The notes beneath the pieces were generated by a model that was not told the DNA's origin, did not search any database, and saw only the letters and a program-made list of their open reading frames with translations. 64,000 bases of DNA from Prinia subflava (lineage: Eukaryota > Chordata > Aves > Passeriformes > Cisticolidae): the NCBI RefSeq assembly GCF_021018805.1, contig NC_086247.1, positions 140,550,102 through 140,614,101 on the forward strand, written 5' to 3'. Shown here piece after piece: positions 53,801 through 64,000 of the stretch. A program made the translations under genes and the position numbers. Every line of letters starts with the position of its first letter. The first letter of the stretch is position 1.

Positions 53801-56800
53801 TGTGAAAGGGCATCCCATGTATTTTCTCCCCATAAAATTGCTAGAAATCAGATGCCTGGGTATTTCTGAAACTCTGCTTTTGAAAGCCACCTGGAAACTT
53901 TTCAAATCTACCCCTTAAGTCTTTCTGAACACAAACAGGAAAAAGAAAGCAGCAGGAAGAAATAAGAGGGTAAGAAGGGAGAACCTCAGAAGGAAACTAG
54001 CAGGTTAATATCATCACATCCATCTTGTAAACATACTTGCTGGTAGTCAGGTGCTTTTCTTTCTCTGAAATGCAGGAATGACCAGTAAAGCACATCTCTG
54101 ATACTACTCTAACAATAATTTTGCATCAGGCTGTGATTCTTGACTACTTGTTGCAGAAGCCTCCACCTTGCAGTGCTCGCTCTTTGCACATGGATGTAGT
54201 GCATTATAACCAAAGAAACAGGAAGATAAATAGAGACTTTTGACAGAATTATACTCCTAAATCATTTTGTGTGAAAGCTTGAAAGACTCCAGACTTACTT
54301 TCAGGACTAATTTTGAAAATTAATTCCCTAAATCACTGTGGAACTGGGATCAATGCAACTACACCACCTGGATGAATATAAAAAACTTGTAGTCAAAAAA
54401 AATACCCACAAGAGAAATTACAGTTGCATGCACAATCATTTCAAGCTACCAAACTTGGGACCAGACAATCATTCTTACATTTTACCTTGACTCACCCCAT
54501 ATCCATAAAACGCATTTTTCAACACATAATAAAAGTGTAGTGCAGCCTAGGGAAGGAGACACAAGCATTGCCAAAACCCATCAGCTTCAACTTGTGGATA
54601 AGGGCTGCACTGAAAATCTCGAAACAGATCCCTTCCATTTTGTAGGTCCCCTAATGTTTCCCCATCTCCTCGGGGCTCATCTAGCCTATATTTCTCCTCT
54701 TTTCTCTCCTGGAAAAATTAAGGTTATAAAAGCAGCTGACACCTCATAGCAGGCCAGCAGGCCTGTCCCTGGTTGAAGTGTCTGTATTTCATAGTGACTT
54801 CAAATATTGTTGTAAGGTTATTAAAATCATTCATGATTTTATCTGTGCCAAATGGATCATTACACTGTCAACACTCATCTTTATTATGCAAAAATATGCA
54901 GAACTTAACATCTTTTGTCGAGCTGGCAAAACAGTATATTCAGTAGTAACTCTGTTTTTCATTAAATTTTGCACAAGGTTAAAGTGTGTGTGGAATCTGA
55001 TTGCCAAAGTCTCCATTCAAAAGCATCACACAAAACAAGCTGTTTGACTCATGTAGCAAAAGATTATTTGTTTATAACCTACACACAAATAAATTCTTCT
55101 GATTAATTTATAGTTTCCTTTAATTTTTACAATTATGAGATAAAGGTTGCAATTTATAGGGGAGGAGGCAAGATCTTTTTTCCTTTTCTCTCCTTTTTTT
55201 CATGTTCTTCTGTGTGCACCTAAAAATCCTGCTTGATAGAAACTGTCCACAAGCTCCAAGGCTACCCCCAATCTTGCCTCCTACCTTCCACTGCTCTCTA
55301 AATGTCTTTCAGCAGAAACAGAAGTGAATTCAATCTGGTTACCTCTCACGAAAGAATAATTTCTTGGGAAGCTCCAGCCATCTTGAAATAGCTTTTCTGA
55401 CTGTCTCGTTAAATCTTCATTTAATTCTTCTTTCTTTGTATTTCTCCTGCCACATTTAATCTTTGCAATTACATGAATTTTTAGAAAGCCTTTTTGGGGT
55501 GTAGTTTGTATTTTGGTGCCACACAAAGCAGATACACTGCATAAGGCTAACACAGGTAGCTGCGTAAATTATGCTGTCAAAAGTGATTAACATTTAAAAG
55601 GACTAAACAGAGGAAGCAGATAATACCTCCCAGATCTGCTTTTAATTAAAACATCTTAGCAATTATTATTAAAAGGCAAAGACTGAAAATGAGAGACAGC
55701 ATAGCTTCTAAAGAGAATAGTTTTTATACTTTTCATTAGGGGTCACCTTTTCTCATGTGCAAGACCACTTTTAAATTACCTGCCTCACTGGAGACCATTT
55801 GCTTATTAAAAGAACTTTGCCCACACTAAAACAAAAAGTACATGTTTAATCAGAAACATTTATGCATATTTTTACTGTTTCAAATGTCCTTGCTTTAGGA
55901 TAATGTTGCCCCTCACTGAAAGCAAACCGTATTTAAGTCTCTGTGCCTAATTGTTGTATCCCAAATGATTTCTTTTCTTTCCAAAATAATTACCAAACAT
56001 TCTATCACCTACGCTAAAACAGTAAAAGGGTATCACCATTGAACCCCACAGCAGGCAAAATGAATAGCACATACCAGGAAAGTCTAACACGTGTAGCCTT
56101 TGCACATAAATCAAACCACGTTACGCATTCTGACAGCTCCATCTAGCCACAGCTACACAAAAGTAACCTTATCCCAGGCACAATGAATTAATTTACATTC
56201 AGCACATACCAGCAATTGCAAAAACTCTTGTGGTCAAAAGTGTCCTTTCCAAAACAACTGTATTGTTTAGCAATTAGATTAACACTTTCATGATCGTATC
56301 TGTACTTCAGGTTACTTGGGTTTCAGAGAAAAAGAGAAACAGAAAAGTCATGGCTTTAAAAGCCCCCAAACTAGAGCATCTGGATAACGTCAGGAACAGA
56401 CACTGAGATCAGAACTTGGCAGGAATTCCTGAGATGGGAACCTCAAACGTCTTAGGGAGAACGCAGAGCAAAATGGGATCTAACACACAAATGCAAAGCA
56501 CACAGAGCGTGAGAGAGGCAGCGTGCAGGCCATGCACATCTGATGGAGCAGATGAGCAAGGAAAATAGCAGAACAGTCAGCTGCCAGTTGTGAGGGAAGA
56601 GGAGGGAAGCCTCCTCGTCGTGAAGCTCCAGCACTAGCAGTGTACAAACCAGCAGCTCATGGACCAGCCCCTGGAAAAAGAGCTAACAACCATGGTTAGC
56701 CTGCTCTGTGTGCCCATGAGTGTATATGTATATTCAACATAATAAAATAATTTGAGGAAAGGAACTGTCATTTCCTTCTATGTTATTTTCTACAATGTCA

Positions 56801-57809
56801 ACCACTCTTGACCTTACTGGTGTAAAGACCAGGCAAAGCCCTTAAAAGTGATCCAAGTTTCAGACATAAAGAATGGCTGTAACATCTTCCTGAGAAACCA
56901 CCACAGGGTACTGAAATACTCTTTGGTTAAGACCTAACTTTAGGCACATATATTTGAAAGCACTGGCTTGAGACTGTACAATGAACAGAGGCAATGCATC
57001 TCCTTTTCTTACTCATAATAATTACCATTATCATTACCAAATTCCTTATGAGAAGTGGCAAATGGATGGAAAAGAATTTTTTTAGCATTTTGAGTTGTAG
57101 CCAATACAATTTACAGATCACTGATAAAGCATTTTGTCCTTAAGCTGATCTAAATTAGAATTTTAAATTATGTTAGTTTACCAGGATTACTTGACCTGTG
57201 CTAAGTCCTTTAAAACTCCAAGTGATAAATCCTCAAGTTTCAAATACATAATATTTCCATGTTACATTTAATACCAAGATAACTAATGCAGAAGAAAAGG
57301 AGCTTAGTCCTCAGAGGCGGACTAGTGCAGCTGCCTAAAAATGCAAACAAATGTAAATCTGTCAGACCACTGTGCTGGTACTGGGACATGCAGAGGCATT
57401 TGCCCCAGCTAACATGTAAAAGCTCAATCCAAACTGAAATTTTAATTTCCCTTAGAAATCCCTGAGAAAGAAAATGCAGTTCCCACTACATGCCAATTCC
57501 CACAAATGCTCCCTCAGCCTGGCAGTGAGCACAGCAAAACCAAAAGACAAAGAGCAGAGAGGCTGAGCATCCCCCAGCCCAGTCCACCCGTACGTGCTGC
57601 CAACCATAATTGTATTTCAAAACTAGCCTCAGCAACAACAACAACAATAACAGCATCTTAGGATGCCATAATTACATTGAGCTCCAAAGATGGACTCACT
57701 TCTTATGCCCACCAAGCATCTACTTTGGATGTTCTGGTACAGATATTTCTGAGATGGGAAAGGCAAACACCACCCCGACTGTCTCCACCATTCTTTCACA
57801 TTCAGACAT

Positions 57810-57872
57810 CAGGAAGAGATCAGAGGAAGAGAGGGGGGAAAAAGCAAACAACAAAAGAGAGAGGAAAGAGAA
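57810..57872. repeat. Purine-rich tract
   Basis: The plus strand is nearly all A and G (for example AGGAAGAGATCAGAGGAAGA). On the PARD3 sense strand it is therefore a pyrimidine tract. No exon with a consensus donor was found after it. Confidence 0.7.
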
Positions 57873-59980
57873 GTTACTTGTACTGGAACGTCTTTTTTAT
57901 TTTGGCACTGGTAGTTTAGCATTGTCCAATACAGATGTTTTATGATCTCAGATGCCTTGACACTTCTCAAAGGTGAGTGTAGAATAAACATACGTGCATT
58001 TATGTAAGGGAAGAATCGTGTGAGCATTTATATAAAACACAGCTGTATCACGGCTCCCTGCACCAGCCAGTGGACAGGTAATGCAGTTTTTTCCCTGGAA
58101 GCTTGTATATTGGCAGCATGAAAAGGTAACAAGGGCCTTCAGGGTGGGAGCAGGAAGCAGTAGCACAGGAGTGGTGCCAAGGCAAAGGGAAGACTCACAG
58201 CAAGGCATACAGGAGTGGAGGTTTCAGGACCAGCTCAGAAGGGATGCACAGTGGATGCAGCACTGGAATCAAAGCACATGATTCCTGTTCACACATGCTG
58301 CCAGCAGAGAATAGGTAACAGTGATGTATCTCAGAGCCAGCACATACAAAGCAGCCTCCCTCACCACTTCATGGTGGGATTGAGCAGCCATGACAGCAGA
58401 AATTCTGGAAGTAAAGTGTGCTGAGGAGCTGGCAGGACAGTCGCTTCTTCTGAAGCCAGTTAATCCTGCCCCCAGCAGCAGTGCTGTGCCTAACCTCCTC
58501 TCACTCTCCCAACACTGCCAGAAAGCTGCAATCTTTATACATATTTCTGTTCATTCTTTATCTGTTGCCTTGCATGAAGAAAGTTTAGTTTATGAGTTTA
58601 TTTTGGGCCTGTTACCAGCTATATTCCTTCAGTTCTAATTTAGGAAATTGTATCCCGAAAATGCCAGGAGGATCCAATCAAGGCTTTGGTATGTGAAGCA
58701 TCCTTTGAGAAAACAACTGAGCATCACCACTGTGGTTTTCCAACAATCCTTCCCACAAGTAAACTCCACTTGGAGCTATTTTCATGCTCATTTCACTCCA
58801 CTCCCATCCCTAAAACTCATGAGTAAGTATCCAAATACCTACAGTCATAGAGCAGCAGGTGAACCTACTCATAACTTGGAGAACAAACTGTGGCCCTCGT
58901 GTGAATCACTGCAGAGCTGAAGCACCAGGTGTTCAAGAAGACAAGTGTTTCTAAGAACTCAAGTCCATGTTTTGCATTGCTCTTTCAAGCAAGAATACTG
59001 TGCATGTCATGTCTTCTGGATGCATGTGCTGCATTCTGGATTCACACAATGCACCTTGACACTCCATGCTTCCCAAAAGGGGGACCATGGCACGTGCCCA
59101 GCCCAGAAGGGCATGTATAACATTTGCAAAAGGAGAAGGTTTCTCCCCCTCAGCAGACTGCACAGAAGTAGAAAACCACAGGGAAAGATGGGTGAAGAAA
59201 TGCAAAGCACGCTCAGCTTTCAAAAGCAGAGAATAGCTTGGATCACTCACCAAGCCCCTCCAAAAAAACCCAAAAAACTTTTGAGAGTTGTGAGCAAAAG
59301 CAATGAACAGTTCAATATAGGCTACTCTGAATATTGCATTGGAAGTACACTGGAATCTAATTTACACTTTGCTGATCCAATGTACTTTTCCATTCACCTT
59401 CCAGCAAACACTTCCTGTGAGAAAGCCCTGAATTTGAACTGTTAGAACAGTTTCTAAATCCCGTAAAATAAAACTATACTGATTTAACAGCATGCTTGCC
59501 TTTTCACCATGTTCACTTTGATCCTAGAAATGTAGTAATACAGAAGAATGAAAAAAATTCCAAAACCAAAAACCAACAAAAAACCCCATGCCTACATAAC
59601 TTTAAAAAAATCATTCAACTAGGCACTCAAGCTGTGATTAATTCTCATCAGAAACACACATTCGACCCAATTTTTTTACTTTATAACATCAAACTAGGAA
59701 TGGGGTTTGTTTTTCTAAGAGGTTCACTCAAAGTCCAGTATATCTTGCACACAAGTCTGTCAGGTAGAAACGATTCAAACTGAGCTGACAGAGACCAGCT
59801 TCCCAAATTCCTCCTTCAAGCTTCCCTGCAGAGCACAGGCAGACAAGGAAACAGTACAAGTCCTGGCAAAAGGCACTCGGTGGTGAAACCTGAACGTATC
59901 CTTCTACTTCCTCCTTCCTCTAATCCCTAAATAAATCTTTGGAAAGCTTGGATCACCTGTCATTTTCTGACCCCTTTGTT

Positions 59981-59995
59981 AAAAAAAAAAAAAAA
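59981..59995. repeat. Poly-A homopolymer (15 A)
   Basis: A simple run of A in intronic DNA with no identified retroelement beside it. Confidence 0.9.
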
Positions 59996-62900
59996 TATTA
60001 GGACCAGTGACCAATTTTGGAATAAAAATTTCAGATCAATGTACCATCTGTCTGCTGTGCTCCCCAAAACCTGGGAGTTGGTTGGTTAAAAATCCAGAAC
60101 TGCAACTCCTTCCACCACAACCCCTGATCCTAAGGGGATCCTAAGGATGGGGCAACTCTCCCGGAGAAGGGCCAAGCAGCATGGAGCCAGTGGGCAGCAC
60201 AGAGCCTGCCAGGTAACTTCTCAGAAAATACACGTGCAAATGGCCACAGCTGTTGGCTTGGTGTCAGCCAGGCAGGACATTCCTGACTGCCCAGGGAAGG
60301 GCAGGACACTCACATAATTCCACTGTGCAGAGATTTGTACACTGATTCCAGAAGCACCTGCACCCTTCCAAAACAGTGTGAGGAGAGTTGGGCAACATCA
60401 GCACCTGCAGAGGCACCACGACAAGAGAAAGAGGAGTTACAACCAAGGGCTTCAGCCATGGGGTGGTTATAGAGATCCTTTACATGCTCCTCCTCACACC
60501 TCTTTGTCCAGGTCTAATTCATCAAAAAAGAAAATGGAGACTATGCATAAATTTTACACTCTGTGTTAAGTAATTTACCTGCAGCAGGACCAATACTGGT
60601 GGTTCCAAACTAAAAGATGCTGTAAAGATACAAGTTGTAACTATGTCCAGGCTGTACTGCTTCACCGAGGCACCTCAGTCACTCCTGCCAGAACCCAGTC
60701 CCCAATGCCAGCTAAACCCATAGTACTGATTTTGCACATACATTCTGGAAGATGCTTTTCTGATCCCCCAAAATCTGGGATTTTGCACAGCTGCTAGCAG
60801 AACAGCTACCAGCAAGAAGCACCAAATACTGCATTGCTTGGCACCTACTCAGCAGCCAGACACACTTCCTACAACCTGGGCACCAAACTGTCTCCTACAC
60901 ACTCAGCTCCTTCTATTCAGATCCTGTCATGCAGCACATTTAATTCTGCAAATTGACCTTAATATTAAACCATTAAAAAAATTACTTCTGTAATATTTTC
61001 TCCTGGAGAAGTCTTGCATAATTTCAGACAACCTTAGATTTCTGTTTTGAGAAACCAGTTTCTGCATACCAGCAGGAATTCAGTGTGCCTGATGCTGAAT
61101 GGCTGTCTGGAGGGTGTAGCTACATGAGGATACCAGTTTAACTTTAGCACAATTCCAATGCCTACAATTAAGCAACATAAGTAACCATCTGTGTTACTCA
61201 ATTGCAAAGATATATGAAAGCGGAGAGAAGAAAATAATAATAATTAAAAAGAACATTGTAGAATTCTATTTAGGAGGTGTACTTCCAATTATCAAACCAT
61301 TAGATATTAACAAATATGAGAACTCCCACAAAGTATAATTTACAACATTTAAGGATAAATCTACTATAGTAGTTTTGCATGGTGTGTGTCATCTTAACCA
61401 CGTGGCTTAAATCAAGGAATAACTGACTAAAAGGCTACAAAAATGTAGTTTATGGGACTGACATGACTGTTAATACAGTGTTCGCCAGTTGCTTTCCAGA
61501 CCAAGGCTTATGTTTTAAGCCTCATCTGAAAGCAAGAAACAGAAGGTTACAAAGTGCTCATACAATCATCCATTCCATGATCTGATTTTTATTTTGAAGG
61601 AATAATTCAAACTGCATCAAAATGATGTGATAGGTCATTTTCACATCTTTGACTCAGCAAACTAATAGGAGTTGACTGTGCTCAAGTAAAAAAATGCATT
61701 GGCTAGAGACAAAAATTTGGATGGTCAGACATCTTTACTGTTGCGTATATGAAAATATCTTAGATTATTCTGACAAGTGTCCACCTGAATTAGTCGGACA
61801 GGCAATCAGTCAAGTGTTTATTGGTGTCACACAGAGGACTGTGGAAAGCTACAGCATCATTTTAATTACAACAAATCAGAAAAGTGAGTTAGAAAAAACT
61901 CCTGTTAAAGGTACTCATAATCCCCAAAACCACCTACATGACATATGTAACCATAATCACTGGCTGCCTGCAGGTCCTAGTGTGGCCCACAGCAGTGCTA
62001 ACCCTCAGGAATGACACACAGTCTAGGCAAGAGCTGAAAATAATAAAGGGCTGCCTGCCTCAGTTTCCCTGAAATTGTCTGCAAGTAGAAAACGAAGTGA
62101 TGTTTTGATTTTAGTCACTGAGCCCTGTGCAACTCTTGGCTGAAACTGCCCCTCACAGGCACTTTTACAAGGAACACAGCCCAATTTTTGTCTGAAGGTC
62201 ATTGTAGATACCACCCAGTAATGCAACCAAGTCTAACTCTGCCTTCCTTAGTGGAATACCTCACCCACTTCCACGCTGACAATCAACCAGGAAAGAATTT
62301 CTTATCTTAACTAGGGCAGAGCTGCCACCACAGCAGCTCTGGGAGACATAAGGGACTGCAAAAGCAGGTGTCTCTTTAGATTTAGGATTCCAGATTTGTC
62401 TGTCCATTATTAATGATCTACCTACTGTGTCCTTGTGAAATATGAATCTTTTCAAGCACTTAAAAATCACATGCACAGGCTATTTTACATTAAGAACTTA
62501 CAGTCTACAGTATTAGACTAATTACGTGACTGAGGTGGAGAACAGATTCAGGCAGCAGGGAGTGACAAAGAAGAAAAGCAATAGATATACGGGCAGCAGT
62601 TCCCTTACTCACACCACTGCCACCAGGCAAGAAATCAGGAACATATTCTGACTTTCAGAAACTGGACAATAAGCAAATAAAATTAAAATCAGAGTAAGCA
62701 AACACAGATTGTATTCTCAATGTGAACCACAACCCAGCAGGTGCTGAGGACACATCTGCCTTACTGCTACAGTGCTGTGACCATGACGGAAATGCAGCCA
62801 CATCCCTTGAAACAGAACTCCTCGAGTCAGTTTTGCTAAACCAGATGTCTCAGGAATTGTATTTCCCTGTCAAAGGCTATATTTCACTGCAGACTTTTCA

Positions 62901-64000
62901 GTAGTTTGAATCATCCATCACATGGATAAGGAAAGGTTCAAACCTCAAAGTACAGGAAAGAGGGCAGCATCTCAAAGTGATGGCACCTCCAGAACAAGGG
63001 GGTGTCTGGGTTCACAAAGAGACGTGGGTCTGTTTCTTTTGGTTTTACAGAAACCCCAAGAAATTACCCATGTCCATCTAAACACCAGCTTGCAATGTAC
63101 CTCTGCAAATATATATATTGCTTTTATTTTCCCTAAAATCAACTTAACTAGCTCTCATTCTTCTCATATTATTTTAGACAGTCAATGTATTTTCTTCCCA
63201 CTGGACAGAGAATGAACACATTATCTTTCCATCTTACAGGGCCCCTGACAGCCAAATAAAACATGGTTATTACTGTCAGAACTCAAATGAAATATTCTGA
63301 ACATGGCAAGAAGTTATTAGCCTGATGTTCAGAAGACAAGCTAGAAATGGAAAAGGGAAGGAAAAATATTTCCCCTACTTTTATAGGCTTTTTTGGGAAA
63401 ATTAGGTTATCTTCCTGTTGAAATAGGTTTGAGTTGGATTTCTTTTTGCTATGTTGAAACGTCCTAATTATTCTATTAGGAAGATGCAGGATATTAATTT
63501 TTATTAATCAAAATACTGATAAATGAGAGAGCAATTATTGAAAAACATTAATATTATCTCAATATCTTAAATTATACACACTAAATCAACCAGGTAATGT
63601 CATTTCAGTGCACAGTAAATTCACAGCAAGTAAAATTCGTGATATGACAGATCAACCCACAAGCACTAAATGAAAGCATTCACCTTTCAAACCTCTTTCC
63701 TGCTCCACTTTAAAAACAAGCCGACAACAAATACCATGGCTGAAATGTTCCCTATACAGAGACTGCCTACTTTAACTAGGCTCACCTATAATTAGACAGC
63801 ACAATCTACTCTGCATAATAATTGAAAAATATAGAACAATGGAGCAACAGTGAAGAAAAGGCAGATTATTTTTCCTGCATAGTCGAGTGGTAGTGAAAAC
63901 CGCAAAGTGAAAATCAGTGAGATGTCATCTCTCCCAGTACACCAGTGAGAGAAGAACTGAGCTGAAAACTATATTTACTACAATTTTAAAGACACATCCA

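Noticed and set aside
58945..59445. 166-residue plus-strand open frame
   Set aside because: Longest plus-strand frame noticed, but it lies antisense to PARD3, has no domain I recognise and overlaps two minus-strand frames. No poly-A signal or splice context ties it to a gene.
61694..62014. 106-residue plus-strand open frame with a plausible-looking middle section
   Set aside because: The composition looks protein-like but I recognise no family, and there is no conserved splice pair or start context. A protein database search would decide.

Overview
The window is vertebrate nuclear DNA, almost certainly from a bird. It has AT-rich, gene-poor sequence, spliceosomal exon boundaries and four recognisable CR1 (chicken repeat 1) LINE fragments. 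Two of those fragments end in the tandem 8-bp tail motif typical of avian CR1. I see no bacterial-style gene organisation. The many short open frames scattered across it look like chance frames.

The whole 64 kb appears to lie inside one gene on the minus strand, PARD3 (partitioning-defective 3 / PAR-3). Two coding exons are unmistakable. One at 41618-41798 (181 bp) encodes the end of the N-terminal oligomerisation domain and the start of the linker. One at 11780-11958 (179 bp) encodes the next 60 residues, including the RRSSDP 14-3-3/PAR-1 phosphorylation site. Their reading phases fit exactly: exon 3 ends on the first base of an Asn codon that exon 4 completes as Asn-Met-Pro. They are separated by an intron of 29,659 bp. 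The upstream coding exons lie beyond position 64000 and the PDZ-domain exons lie before position 1. The exon numbers 3 and 4 follow the human gene as I remember it.

Layout: 1-11779 is part of the intron after exon 4. It holds a short plus-strand CR1 fragment near 6.0 kb and a 60-bp exon-like segment with strong splice sites near 4.95 kb. 11959-41617 is the intron between the exons. It holds a perfect 21-bp palindromic hairpin at 13.5 kb, a 17-copy 25-bp minisatellite at 30.0 kb, a pre-miRNA-sized hairpin at 35.4 kb, an old CR1 at 38.2 kb, and a CpG-rich patch with FOX and RFX motifs at 39.4 kb. 41799-64000 is part of the intron before exon 3. It holds an array of four TAATTA motifs spaced about three helical turns apart at 46.4 kb and two adjoining CR1 elements at 48.7-50.1 kb.

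No complete protein-coding gene other than PARD3 was found, and no tRNA, rRNA, CRISPR array or intact transposon was recognised. The regulatory and hairpin proposals are inferences from motifs and base-pairing only.
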